Origin: Verrucomicrobiota bacterium
Lineage (GTDB): Bacteria > Verrucomicrobiota > Verrucomicrobiia > CAIQCK01
DNA length: 64,000 nt
NCBI GenBank assembly: GCA_026397915.1
Contig: JAPLTX010000047.1
Coordinates: 124,001 to 188,000 of the forward strand
Direction: 5' to 3'
Shown here in pieces: positions 35,022 to 44,349 of this stretch; position 1 is the first letter of the stretch; every line of letters starts with the position of its first letter. Under the pieces are notes generated by a model. The model was not told where the DNA came from and searched no databases. It worked only from the letters and a program-made list of their open reading frames with translations. The position numbers and the translations under genes are program-made.

Positions 35022-36496
35022 TGTCTGAGTGTGTATGGTTTGCCGGCGGGCACGTGGCCGTAGAGGCGTTCGAATGTTTTCAGATAGAGAGAGCGGGCTT
35101 CGGCCATCGCTGTCTGGTCGAGGCGGGCGTTGCACCGCACGGGCGCGGTCGGAGCGCGAGAGATGCGTGGTGCGAAAGCGTGGAGACAGCCGCGCGTGCC
35201 CATCAGTTTGGTCTCGATCACGCGATGAACCGGCAGCGGCGCGAGCAATGCGGCGAACAGCGACCGGATGTGCGCATTCTTCGCGGTGCCGCCGCAGAGC
35301 ACGAGACTGTCAACCGCGCCACACTTGGCGACGTGGTTGAACACGCGGGCAAACTCGAAAGTCATCGCGGCGACGACGGCGCGGAAGAAATCGGCGCGCG
35401 TCGTGGACGGGCCGATGCCGAAGAACGCGGCGGAGCCGGTGTGCGCGGGACGGAGCGTGTTAGGGCGATTGAGCCACGGCAGCGCAACGAGACCCGACGG
35501 CGGCAGCAGTCGCTCAACGAGAATCTCAGCGGCCTGTGTGAGCGCGGTTTCGTGGTCGGCGTGGACGAAGGTCGCGAGCGCCCAGTCCAACGTGACGTTG
35601 CCGGTCAGCAACGGCATGATGACCTGCCGGCCGCTTCCGTTCGGCGCGGTGATGCAGAGTTGGAACGGTGCGCTGCCGCGAAACGCGGGCGGGAGGACGA
35701 AGTTGCCGACCCACGCCGTGCCGAGCGAACATTCGAGCGGCCGGCGTGAAACGTGGAGAACCGACAGATAACCGGCCTCGTGGTCGTTGTAAGGCCCGGC
35801 CACCGGAATGCCGGTGGGCAGTCGCAGCAGAGCCGCCGCTTCCTGCGTGAGCGGATGCGTCTCGTGTCCTTGCCGCAACGGCGCGAAAAAGTCCGTCGGC
35901 AAACCAAGCTCCGCCAGCGGGCGCGTGGTGAGGCGGTTTCTCACGGCGTCGTAACAGCCGGATTGCAGCGCGTGGCAGGCGTCCTGCCGCCATTGTCCCG
36001 TGAGCGCAAAATAAACATGCTCGCCGGCGCCGACGCAGAGCAGATTGCCCTTGAAGAGTCGTGGCCACTTCTCGCGCATCCATTGCGCGCGGGCCAAGCC
36101 CATGCCCGGCTCGTCGCGCAACGAAAACGCGCGCCACCAACGCGACGGAAACTTCGCGGTGATCTTATGGAAGTGGCCGAAGGCGCGCGTGTCGTTCCAC
36201 AGAATCATCCGCGTCGCGGGCGCGCCCGTCTCGCGGTTGACGAGAATGGTGCTGCCGCCTTGCGTGGCGAGGCCGATGCCGCGGACGTGTCGCCTATGGC
36301 CGTTGACTTGCCGGCGCAACGAGCCGGTGGCGGCGCACAGCGCACGGATGAGCGCGGCGGGGTCTTGCTCGCGCTTGCCGGTTTCGTCCACGTCGAGCGG
36401 CAGGTGCTGCTCGGTCTGCGCGAGCAGCCGGCCGCGCCGCGCGTCGAACGCCGCGGCTTTGAGCGAGGTCGAGCCAATGTCTATGCCGAGATACAT
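35018..36496 (-). CDS. FGGY-family carbohydrate kinase
   Basis: ATP-dependent sugar kinase, about 492 residues. The ATG at 36496 begins MYLGIDIGSTSLKAAAFD, the phosphate-1 motif, and leaves one nucleotide after the upstream stop; an ATG at 36511 is also in frame. Further motifs are GIGLATQGGSTILVN, ILWNDTRA, NDHEAGYLS, LVLCGGTAKNAHIRSL and GTRGCLHAF. The family phosphorylates ketoses such as xylulose, ribulose, fuculose or glycerol. The product would be the phosphorylated ketose from the downstream isomerase-like protein. No aldolase lies nearby. Confidence 0.9.
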   Translation of the reverse strand: MYLGIDIGSTSLKAAAFDARRGRLLAQTEQHLPLDVDETGKREQDPAALIRALCAATGSLRRQVNGHRRHVRGIGLATQGGSTILVNRETGAPATRMILWNDTRAFGHFHKITAKFPSRWWRAFSLRDEPGMGLARAQWMREKWPRLFKGNLLCVGAGEHVYFALTGQWRQDACHALQSGCYDAVRNRLTTRPLAELGLPTDFFAPLRQGHETHPLTQEAAALLRLPTGIPVAGPYNDHEAGYLSVLHVSRRPLECSLGTAWVGNFVLPPAFRGSAPFQLCITAPNGSGRQVIMPLLTGNVTLDWALATFVHADHETALTQAAEILVERLLPPSGLVALPWLNRPNTLRPAHTGSAAFFGIGPSTTRADFFRAVVAAMTFEFARVFNHVAKCGAVDSLVLCGGTAKNAHIRSLFAALLAPLPVHRVIETKLMGTRGCLHAFAPRISRAPTAPVRCNARLDQTAMAEARSLYLKTFERLYGHVPAGKPYTLRQ

Positions 36497-36497
36497 G

Positions 36498-37649
36498 TCA
36501 GTTGGGATCAATCTTCACGACGGATGCGGTGCGATGCGATTCCAGCGCGGCGGTGAAAATCTTATGGTGCAGATGCGTCTCCTGCGGCGTGACGCAGCCG
36601 GCGAATTTCTTCAGCGGCTTGCCATGCGCCAACTCGAAAAGGAACGCGGCCCACATCTGGAGGATCGAGTCGCTGAAGCCAAACTGGAAGATGCCGCCGG
36701 TGATGCTCTTGAAGGCGGTCTCGTGGCCGGTCTGGATTTGCGTCCAGGCTTGTTCGCCGCCGTTGTAGTCGAGCACTTCGAGGATGTCGGCGCGAACGCT
36801 CGACCAGCGCACGGAGGTTTTCGTGCCGCTGATTTCGGTGAACCAATGGTTCTTCTGGCCCGGCGCGATGCGCTGGAGCTTGATGAACATCGGGAACGGC
36901 TCGCCGGTGGCGGGATCGAGCGTCTCGCAAAAGAGCGAGGCGTTGTCCCAGGTCTTGCAGGGCACGAGCCGGCCGGTGGCGTCGGGGCGTTGCTTGACGA
37001 TGTCGGAAAGAATGGCCCGGACGTTGCGGGGCGTCCAGCCGGCGCGGAGCGGCACGTGGAGCGCGTGCATGCCGAGGTCGCCCATCACGCCATACTCGCC
37101 GTTGAATTCGATCATCCGTTTCCAATTGATCGGCTTGCTCGGGTCGAGATCGCTGGAGTGCAGGAAGCCGGTGTTGACCTCGATGATGCGGCCGAGGGCG
37201 TTGCGCTCGATGAGTTCGCAAAGCCGCTGCATCGCCGGAAAGAAAGGCGACTCGGAGGAGCAGCGCACGAAGACGTCCGGGTGCTGGCGCGCGCAGGCGA
37301 GGATGGCGTCATTGGCCGCGCGGTCAATCCCGAACGGCTTCTCGCCCATGAGATGTTTGCCCGCGGCGATGGCGGCGCAATAGACCTCGCGGTGCAGGTG
37401 GTGGGGCAGGGCGACATAGACCGCCTCGACCCGCGGGTTCGCCAGCAACGCGCGGTAGTCGTCGGTGACTTGCGCGATGGTCGGGAAGTTTTGTTGATAC
37501 CACGGGTAGAGCGCGGGGACTTTGTCGCAGAGGACGACAATCTCCGGCCGCACGTCCATGTCGGGCAGGTGCGCCCAGCGGGCCGCCGCGCTCGCAAACT
37601 CGCGGCCCATCAAGCCGCCGCCGATAATTCCAAAGCGAATGGTTTTCAT
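36498..37649 (-). CDS. Cytoplasmic Gfo/Idh/MocA-family oxidoreductase
   Basis: A 383-residue NAD(P)-dependent dehydrogenase without a signal peptide. It starts [21 protein letters not shown] (Rossmann glycine motif) at the ATG at 37649, overlapping the alanine dehydrogenase stop. The catalytic motif EKP is intact in GKHLMGEKPFGID. A substrate-domain segment YGVMGDLGMHALHVPLRAGW contains the conserved Asp/His pair. It is the intracellular member among five Gfo/Idh proteins in the window and is flanked by kinase and alanine dehydrogenase genes. Confidence 0.92.
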   Translation of the reverse strand: MKTIRFGIIGGGLMGREFASAAARWAHLPDMDVRPEIVVLCDKVPALYPWYQQNFPTIAQVTDDYRALLANPRVEAVYVALPHHLHREVYCAAIAAGKHLMGEKPFGIDRAANDAILACARQHPDVFVRCSSESPFFPAMQRLCELIERNALGRIIEVNTGFLHSSDLDPSKPINWKRMIEFNGEYGVMGDLGMHALHVPLRAGWTPRNVRAILSDIVKQRPDATGRLVPCKTWDNASLFCETLDPATGEPFPMFIKLQRIAPGQKNHWFTEISGTKTSVRWSSVRADILEVLDYNGGEQAWTQIQTGHETAFKSITGGIFQFGFSDSILQMWAAFLFELAHGKPLKKFAGCVTPQETHLHHKIFTAALESHRTASVVKIDPN

Positions 37650-38764
37650 AGTTTTACCGCGGCGTCGAAAGGATTGGGCGAGCACGGCAGGCCGAGGGCT
37701 TCGGCGACAGCGGGATAAACGATTCTGCCCTGGTAGGTGTTCAGGCCGAGGCGCAGGTCGGGCATCAGTTCGAGCGCGCGGTCGGCGCCGAGGTTGGCGA
37801 GCTTGACGGCGTAGGGCATCGTGGCGTTGGTGAGCGCCTGCGTGGCGGTGCGGGCGTAAGCGCCGGGCATGTTGGTGACGCAGTAGTGAACGACGTCGTG
37901 CTCGACGTAGATCGGGTCGTCGTGCGTGGTCGGGCGCGAGCTTTCGGCGCAGCCGCCTTGGTCAATCGCGATGTCCACGAACACCGAGCCGGGTTTCATC
38001 TGGCTGAGCATGTCGCGGCGGATGAGCTTGGGCGCAGCCGCGCCGGGCACGAGCACCGCGCCGATCAAGAGGTCCACCGTGGCCAGACGCTCGATGAGAT
38101 TTTGCTCGTTGGAGTAGAGCGTGTGCGCCGAGTGATCGAACGTAATGTCTAGGAAGCGCATTCGCTCCAGATCCACATCGAGGATGGTGACATTGGCACC
38201 GAGACCAACAGCCACGCGGCCCGCGTTGATGCCGGACGTGCCGCCACCGAGCACCAGCACGTTGCCGGGCAGGACGCCGGGCACTCCGCCCAACAAGACT
38301 CCTTTTCCACCTTGTGCTTTGCTCAGGTAGTAGGAGCCGATTATGGCACTCATGCGCCCGGCGATTTCGCTCATCGGTTCGAGCAGCGGACGGCGGCGAC
38401 CGACTTCGACGGTTTCGTAGGCGATGCCGCAGGTGCGGCTTTCGAGAAGGCGGCGGGTCAGGGCCGGTTCGGCGGCAAGGTGCAGGTAGGTGAAAAGCAC
38501 GAGGTCGGGCCGCAGGAAGCGATACTCGTCGTGTTGCGGTTCCTTGACCTTGATGACCATTTCCGCAGCCCACGCGTCGGCGGCGGTCGGGGCGATGGTG
38601 GCGCCGGCCTGGCGGTAGATGTCGTCGGAGAAGCCGGAGCCGACGCCCGCGCCGGTTTCGACGAAGACTTCGTGCTTCTGCTGGACGAGCATGCGGACGC
38701 CGCCCGGCGTGCAGGAGACACGGTTCTCTTTGATCTTAATCTCTTTCGGGATTCCGATTTTCAT
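37646..38764 (-). CDS. ald: Alanine dehydrogenase
   Basis: Interconverts L-alanine and pyruvate plus ammonia with NAD. The 372-residue protein has the full family pattern: [73 protein letters not shown] (NAD site), [20 protein letters not shown] and [19 protein letters not shown]. Length matches Ald (about 370 aa). It overlaps the class III aminotransferase stop by four nucleotides, strongly suggesting the two work together as an alanine/pyruvate cycle. Confidence 0.96.
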   Translation of the reverse strand: MKIGIPKEIKIKENRVSCTPGGVRMLVQQKHEVFVETGAGVGSGFSDDIYRQAGATIAPTAADAWAAEMVIKVKEPQHDEYRFLRPDLVLFTYLHLAAEPALTRRLLESRTCGIAYETVEVGRRRPLLEPMSEIAGRMSAIIGSYYLSKAQGGKGVLLGGVPGVLPGNVLVLGGGTSGINAGRVAVGLGANVTILDVDLERMRFLDITFDHSAHTLYSNEQNLIERLATVDLLIGAVLVPGAAAPKLIRRDMLSQMKPGSVFVDIAIDQGGCAESSRPTTHDDPIYVEHDVVHYCVTNMPGAYARTATQALTNATMPYAVKLANLGADRALELMPDLRLGLNTYQGRIVYPAVAEALGLPCSPNPFDAAVKL

Positions 38765-40341
38765 TTTGATTCTTTCGCTTGGATTGCCGCTTCGAACCGC
38801 GCCAGGATGAAATCCACGACGGCGGGCGTGGCGATGAGTGGGATCTTGGTGAGCACGGCGGGCGGGCAGTCCTGTTTGTAGGTCTGCGTGCTGATGTCGA
38901 GGCCGCGCTCATTGAGGCGGCGGGCGAAGGCTTTTGCGGCGTCGAGTTCCTTGAAATAGAGCGTCGTCATGTGACGCTTGCCCTCGACGGCGGCGATTGT
39001 GTCCGGGTGCGCGGTGGCGAACTCGCGCATCCGGCCTTCGTAGTAATCGCCCACGGCGCGGGTGGCGCGGGCGTTCGCGCGCGCCCAACGCATGGTGATC
39101 AGATAGGCGAGTGAGGCGAGTTCCTCCTGGCCGTTCGTCACGAGTGCGCCGAACTGCGGCATGCAATCCATCGCGGCGCTGAAGATCAAACGCGACGCGG
39201 GATATTCGCCACCGGGAAACCCTTTGCCGACCGCCACGAACGACGGCGTGAGGCCCCATTCGCGGAACATGAGCAAATCGTGGTGCCACATGCAGGACTG
39301 GATTTCGTCCACCACCGTCGGCACGTCGTGCTGGCGGCAGAGGGCGTAGGCGCGTTGGAGGAACTCGCGCGACAACAGACGGCCGCCGTAGTTCATCATC
39401 ACAATCTCGTGGAAGAAGCACGCGATCTTGTGCCCGTCGCGTTCCCACTTCGCGAACGCGGCTTCGAGATCAGCGATGCTGTTGGGCCGGATCGGGCAGA
39501 CGCGGCAGAGGCCCGCCTTCTCGATCCCGGCGCAAAACTCCGGCCACATGCCGCGCGCGGCCTGAATCAGAATCGTCGTGCCGTGGTAGTTGGCCTGAAG
39601 CCCGCCATCGTCGTTGCCCATCACGAGGATGACGGGAGTGCGCCCGCGGTATTTCGGTTCGGGGTAACCCGGCTCGATCCGGTAGAAGCGGGCGAGAATC
39701 ATCTTCAGCGCCGCCTCGGCCGCGAGACTGCCGGTTTCGAGATTCAGCACGCGGTTGCAGACATACGGGTCCTGGCTGGCGAGGACTTTCGCCAAACCCG
39801 CCGCATCCTCGGGCGCGAGTCCGTTGGCAGCGCAGACCAGTTGTTCTTCGAGCAGCCGGGTGATCTGACCGCGGGTGTTGTTGTGCGTTGCGTTTGGGAT
39901 GCCCAGTTGCCGCGCGCGCTCCAGCAACGCGTAGCCGGGAAACCCGTGTCCGAGCGGGGCGTGGTAATGCTCGCTCTTGGAAATCAAATACAACCGCCCA
40001 TCTTCGCCGACCCGAAACAGCCCCAGCGCGCTCAGCGGCGCCATGCCGGGTTTGGTGGCGGCATCAAACGTCTTTGTTGAAGCGCCGCGAACCGGCGCGC
40101 CCGTCTGCGGCCCGGCCACGCGCTCGCCGACTTGCTTCAGCAGCGCGTGTTGGCGCGCCATGAACTCCGCTGGCAGAAAATCAACCTGCTCGCGGGCGAG
40201 CGCGGCCAGTGTGGCGGCGTCTTCGCCGGTCAGCGCGGCGCGCGCGCGGCAGGAAGCCTCGACGCGTTCGCGCCCGATCAAGTCGGCGAGCGACACGTTG
40301 ACGGAATTGAAATCCAAGTTGGAATCAGATTTGTTTGTCAT
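38761..40341 (-). CDS. Class III PLP aminotransferase
   Basis: A 526-residue fold-type I aminotransferase, longer than the usual 430-460 aa because of an N-terminal extension of about 80 residues. PLP motifs: DDGGLQANYHGTT, VVDEIQSCMWH (cofactor aspartate), FVAVGKGFPGGEYPAS (Schiff-base lysine). It has unusual cysteine-rich wording LCRVCPIRPNS. Class III members move amino groups from terminal amines or amino sugars, commonly to pyruvate. The overlapping alanine dehydrogenase gene could recycle the alanine. Substrate unknown. Confidence 0.88.
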   Translation of the reverse strand: MTNKSDSNLDFNSVNVSLADLIGRERVEASCRARAALTGEDAATLAALAREQVDFLPAEFMARQHALLKQVGERVAGPQTGAPVRGASTKTFDAATKPGMAPLSALGLFRVGEDGRLYLISKSEHYHAPLGHGFPGYALLERARQLGIPNATHNNTRGQITRLLEEQLVCAANGLAPEDAAGLAKVLASQDPYVCNRVLNLETGSLAAEAALKMILARFYRIEPGYPEPKYRGRTPVILVMGNDDGGLQANYHGTTILIQAARGMWPEFCAGIEKAGLCRVCPIRPNSIADLEAAFAKWERDGHKIACFFHEIVMMNYGGRLLSREFLQRAYALCRQHDVPTVVDEIQSCMWHHDLLMFREWGLTPSFVAVGKGFPGGEYPASRLIFSAAMDCMPQFGALVTNGQEELASLAYLITMRWARANARATRAVGDYYEGRMREFATAHPDTIAAVEGKRHMTTLYFKELDAAKAFARRLNERGLDISTQTYKQDCPPAVLTKIPLIATPAVVDFILARFEAAIQAKESK

Positions 40342-40344
40342 ATC

Positions 40345-41958
40345 TCAGAGTCCTTTGGCTGGTCCGAAAAACTGGAAGTAAAACAGGTAGGCATACAACG
40401 CGACGACCGCGCCCGCGAAAATCGCCCACCACAGGAACAGGCTGCGCCAGCCGCCATACTTCAGGCGTTCCGCCGCCGGCAGCGGTGCCATTGTCGGCGA
40501 CCAGATGATACCTGCGAGTTTCTCCGGCGACGGCGCGCGCGTGAAGAGCGAGACGACCACCATGAGCGCCATGCAGGAGAGCCACACGACGAAAGTGCGG
40601 TTCAGCCAGTTGTCGAACGGACGCAGCAGCGCGACGTGCTTGAACAGCACGTGCTCCACGAACGCCGTGAAGGGGAAGCGGAACCACAACACAAATGGCG
40701 CCGCCGCCGCCGTGGCCCGCTTCCACATCACGCCGACCAGGAACAGCGAGGCAATCGGCGCCGCCACCCACGCGCCGACGTTTTGGATCGCGATGAAGAC
40801 GCCCATCTGGCGCTTCGTGAACCAGACCGCCAGCAACGTCGCGGTGAGCAGGATCAGGAACGCGCTCCAGCGTCCCACGGCGACCATGTGATGGTCGTTC
40901 TTGCCTTTTCCAAGGAACGGGCGATACAAATCCATCGTGAACACCGTGCTGCAGGAGTTCAGCACCGAGCTGATGTGTGAGAGCATGCCGCTGGCGAGCG
41001 CCGCCATCACGATCCCGCTCAAGCCGACGGGCAGCAGTTCGCGCACGAGTTTCGGGAAGGCCAGGTCCTTGTCCGCCAGGCCCGGATACAGCCGGAACGC
41101 GATGATGCCGGGAATCACGACCAGCAACGGCAGGAGGATTTTCATGAAGCCGGCGAAAACGACGCCCATGCGCGCATCCCATTCGCTGCGCGCGCCGAGG
41201 CATCGCTGCACGATGAACTGGTTGGTGCAGTTATACCAGATGCCCACGGAGAGGAACAAAGTCCACACGCCCAACCACGGGTATTCGGGATCGGTGATCG
41301 GGTAGGCGATCTTGAACTTTTCCGGCGCGGCGTGCATGAGCGCGGTCAGTCCGCCGACTTTCACCAGACCCAGGACAGCCACCATCAAGCCGCCGGCCAT
41401 CATCACGACGAACTGGAGGAAGTCCGTCCACGCCACTGACCGCAGTCCGCCGTAGATGGTGTAGCTGCCGGCGAGCAACGCGAGCGCGACGATGGTGACG
41501 GTTTCGTTCACGTCAAACATGCCGCGCATCGCCTTCGCCCCCGCGAGCATCACGACCGCCATTTGCGCGACGATCCAGAGCACGAGGCAGCAGACGGCGA
41601 AGAAGTAGCGGCAGTGCGCGTTGTAGCGGCGCTCCAGAAACTCCGGCATCGTGTAAAGGCCGCCGCGGATGTAGAAGGGCAGGAAAATCCAGATCAACGC
41701 GGAGAAGGTGATGACGTTGCCCCATTCCCACTGCGCCACGACGAAGCCCACCGCGTAGGCGATGCCCACCATGCCGATGAAATGCTCCGTGCTGATGTTC
41801 GCGGCGATGATCGAGCCACCGATGGCATACCAAGGCAGACCCTCGCCCGCCAGAAAGTATTCCCGCGCGTTGGCCGTGTGCCGCCGGGCGACCGCCAACC
41901 CGATGACGACGTTCAGCAGGAGATACAACGCGAAGAGCGCAAAGTTCAATATCTGCAT
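40345..41958 (-). CDS. Sodium/solute symporter (SSS family)
   Basis: A 537-residue inner-membrane transporter with about 14 hydrophobic segments. Family motifs include YFLAGEGLPWYAIGGSIIAANISTEHFIG in the first helices, TIYGGLRSVAWTDFLQ, and SGMLSHISSVLNSCSTVFTMDLYRP with the serine pair that forms the Na2 site. It resembles the SGLT branch that imports sugars. It begins 32 nt after the upstream oxidoreductase and ends 3 nt before the aminotransferase, making it the likely importer for the locus. Confidence 0.92.
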   Translation of the reverse strand: MQILNFALFALYLLLNVVIGLAVARRHTANAREYFLAGEGLPWYAIGGSIIAANISTEHFIGMVGIAYAVGFVVAQWEWGNVITFSALIWIFLPFYIRGGLYTMPEFLERRYNAHCRYFFAVCCLVLWIVAQMAVVMLAGAKAMRGMFDVNETVTIVALALLAGSYTIYGGLRSVAWTDFLQFVVMMAGGLMVAVLGLVKVGGLTALMHAAPEKFKIAYPITDPEYPWLGVWTLFLSVGIWYNCTNQFIVQRCLGARSEWDARMGVVFAGFMKILLPLLVVIPGIIAFRLYPGLADKDLAFPKLVRELLPVGLSGIVMAALASGMLSHISSVLNSCSTVFTMDLYRPFLGKGKNDHHMVAVGRWSAFLILLTATLLAVWFTKRQMGVFIAIQNVGAWVAAPIASLFLVGVMWKRATAAAAPFVLWFRFPFTAFVEHVLFKHVALLRPFDNWLNRTFVVWLSCMALMVVVSLFTRAPSPEKLAGIIWSPTMAPLPAAERLKYGGWRSLFLWWAIFAGAVVALYAYLFYFQFFGPAKGL

Positions 41959-41990
41959 AAAATCCGGCGTGCCGCGTCTGGCGCGCCCGC

Positions 41991-43190
41991 CTACAATTTG
42001 TATTGTGGGACTTTCAGCAACTCGCCGTCCTTGAGGGCGGACTGATGCGCCACGATGCCGGCAACGCTCATGTTCAGCGCCGCGACGACGTCCACCAGCG
42101 GCTGGCGGTCTTGCAGAATCGCCGTGATGAACTCGTTCGTCAGTTGGCCGTGCGAGCCACCGTGGCCGCCGGGCTGCACGCCGGGCGGCAGCGGCGGACG
42201 CTCCAACGACGGCAGCTTCTTTTCGAGGCCGGCATACTTCTCATAGAAAGAGCCTCGCTGCCCGCGAATCCGGCCCATTTCCCCACCGGCACCGGGCGTG
42301 TCCCAACTCACCGCCATGCGCGCCATCCCGCCTTCGCTTGTGCGGAACAGCGCGGTCTCCGTGCCGAACGGATTCTTGTAGCGATTGTTCGCCGCTTGCA
42401 GGTGCTTGACCACGCTCGGCATGCCCATGCACGACACCTCGGTGAAACTCCCGCCAGTCACGCCCACGAAGTAGGCGTTGGAGTGCGTCGGATAAAACTG
42501 TGGCGGCAGGCCGACGCGCCAGTCCTTGTAGGAAGGCAGCGGCCCGTCCATGTAGTGATAGTATTCGCCTTCCGCATAGACCAGTTTGCCCAAACCGCCG
42601 GCCTTGTAAATCTGCCGCATCGCGTGGAGGTCGGCGTGAAAATACGATGTCTCGAACATCATGTATTTCTTGCCACTCGACTTGACGGCTTGGAGGAGCG
42701 GCTCGGCATCATCTACCGAGCCAAAGACCGCCGGCACAGCCGTGGCGACGTGCTTGCCGTGTTTCAGCACCTCGATGCAATGCCGCGCGTGACTCGGCGC
42801 GTCGGTCGCCACGAAGACCGCCTCGATGCTGTCGTCCTTCACCATCTCTTCGAGCGACGGATACGTCTTGCCGCAACGGCACGCCTTCGCCAGTCCGTCG
42901 CGGCGTTCGGGAATGAGATCGCTCACGGCCACGATCTGGACGTTCGGATGATCCTGAAAACCAAAGCTCGCGCCGAACTTGCACAGCCCGTAACCGGCGA
43001 TGCCCACGCGAATCTTGCGGTCGGACACCGGCTTCCATCCTTTGGAGGCGTTGGGGTCGGCGGCGGTCTTCTCAAAGCCGGGAATGACCTTCTCCGCGGC
43101 GTGAACAGACGCATTCAGCCCCAGCGCGGCGGCGCCGAGGCCGATGGTCTGTAAGAACGAACGGCGAGTCGTGGTGACGGATGTTTTCAT
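41991..43190 (-). CDS. Tat-exported Gfo/Idh/MocA-like protein lacking the EKP lysine
   Basis: A 399-residue exported protein. The ATG at 43190 starts a Tat signal (TTRRSFLQTIGLGAAALGL). The Rossmann region is IRVGIAGYGLCKFGASFGF. Where related enzymes have EKP, this one reads GKHVATAVPAVFGSVDD, so the usual catalytic/cofactor lysine is replaced by Ala-Val-Pro. The C-terminal half keeps THSNAYFVGVTGGSFTEVSCMG, GGHGGSHGQLTNEFI and family length. It may be a non-redox or differently acting member. Confidence 0.88.
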   Translation of the reverse strand: MKTSVTTTRRSFLQTIGLGAAALGLNASVHAAEKVIPGFEKTAADPNASKGWKPVSDRKIRVGIAGYGLCKFGASFGFQDHPNVQIVAVSDLIPERRDGLAKACRCGKTYPSLEEMVKDDSIEAVFVATDAPSHARHCIEVLKHGKHVATAVPAVFGSVDDAEPLLQAVKSSGKKYMMFETSYFHADLHAMRQIYKAGGLGKLVYAEGEYYHYMDGPLPSYKDWRVGLPPQFYPTHSNAYFVGVTGGSFTEVSCMGMPSVVKHLQAANNRYKNPFGTETALFRTSEGGMARMAVSWDTPGAGGEMGRIRGQRGSFYEKYAGLEKKLPSLERPPLPPGVQPGGHGGSHGQLTNEFITAILQDRQPLVDVVAALNMSVAGIVAHQSALKDGELLKVPQYKL

Positions 43191-43277
43191 GGGTTGGTTC
43201 CTTGAGTGTGGATGTTGCATTTGCTTCGTGGTTAAAGGGGTGAAATTGGATGCATTGTTTGCTGCCAGCGGCAGGCG

Positions 43278-44339
43278 CTAGAATTCGTTGAAGACGCGCG
43301 CGGGCTTGCCCGTGTCGGCGGATTCCCACGCGGCGGCGGCGACGGCGCAGGCACGCGCGCCGTCGAGCACGTTCGGGCTGGGTTCGCGGTCGTGGTCGAG
43401 GCATTCCTGGAAATGGCGCATGTAGCGGATCACCGTCGCGCCGTGGCCATAAACGCTTGTGTCGCGCTCAGGCTCGAAGTGCAGCGTCTGCGCTTTGTCC
43501 GGCGCGGGCGTGTCGTGAACGATCTGTAATCGGCCGGGTTTGTTGTCGGTGAACTCCGCGACGGCCGTGCCGCGCGTGCCGTAGAGCGCAAGCTGCATCA
43601 TCGGCAGCGGCGGCTCGACGACGTCGTAGAGGCCTTTGACCTGCGCGATGACGCCGTTGGCAAACTTGAGGTTCAGGAAGAAAAGGTTCCGCAGCGGATA
43701 GGCCGGCGTCAGTTTTCCTTTCGCCGCGTAGCAATGCACCTCGGCCACGTCGCCGAGGAAGCAGCGCAGGATGTCCACCGGATGCGTCACGCCGCCATAC
43801 ATGAGGTCCTGCGGCATCTTCAGCCGCCACGGCGTGAAGTCATATACCGGCCGCATGTCGTGGATGTAAAACGCCTCGGCGGCCATCATCTCGCCGAGGT
43901 CGCCGTCGTCCGCGAACTTTCGCAGCGCCGCAAATTGACGATCGAAGCGCATCGTCTGACCAACGAGAAATGTTCGCTTGTTGCGCCGCACGGCCGCGAC
44001 CACAGCTTTCGCTTGCTCCAGACTGGTCACCATCGGTTTGGTGCAGATGACGTGCTTGCCCGCGTCGAGCGCGGCGATGCAATGCTCGGCGTGCAGCGCG
44101 TCGGGCGAATAGACCGCCACCACATCCACGTCGGGCCGGCGCACCAGTTCGCGATAGTCGGTCGTCGTGAACGGACCCCCGGGCTGCTTCGCGTAAGGCT
44201 CCAGTTCTTCGCGCAGTCGCGCGCACGCCGCGACGAGCCGGTAGCGCAGGTCGGACACGCCCGCGAGCAGTGTCATCGTGCTGCCCATGTTCCGCGGGTT
44301 TATGCCGATGACACCGAGGCCGATGGGTTTTGCGCTCAT
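43278..44339 (-). CDS. Gfo/Idh/MocA-family oxidoreductase
   Basis: A 353-residue NAD(P)-dependent dehydrogenase, starting MSAKPIGLGVIGINPRNMG at the ATG at 44339; no signal peptide. The conserved motif appears as TKP in GKHVICTKPMVTSLEQA, keeping the lysine. A conserved GGVTHPVDILRCFLGDV stretch gives the substrate-domain histidine. The longer open frame to 44492 lacks family similarity. It lies 10 nt downstream of the 44350 TIM-barrel gene. Probably oxidises a sugar or sugar derivative. Confidence 0.9.
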   Translation of the reverse strand: MSAKPIGLGVIGINPRNMGSTMTLLAGVSDLRYRLVAACARLREELEPYAKQPGGPFTTTDYRELVRRPDVDVVAVYSPDALHAEHCIAALDAGKHVICTKPMVTSLEQAKAVVAAVRRNKRTFLVGQTMRFDRQFAALRKFADDGDLGEMMAAEAFYIHDMRPVYDFTPWRLKMPQDLMYGGVTHPVDILRCFLGDVAEVHCYAAKGKLTPAYPLRNLFFLNLKFANGVIAQVKGLYDVVEPPLPMMQLALYGTRGTAVAEFTDNKPGRLQIVHDTPAPDKAQTLHFEPERDTSVYGHGATVIRYMRHFQECLDHDREPSPNVLDGARACAVAAAAWESADTGKPARVFNEF

Positions 44340-44349
44340 GTGAGTTCTC

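Noticed and set aside
32802-35063. 753-codon plus-strand frame opposite the amidohydrolase and isomerase-like genes
   Set aside because: Antisense to two well-supported genes; its composition is typical of GC-rich reverse-strand reading.
37646-38764. Lysine-forming or transhydrogenase-like assignment for the Ald gene
   Set aside because: The complete alanine dehydrogenase motif set and length fit Ald better.
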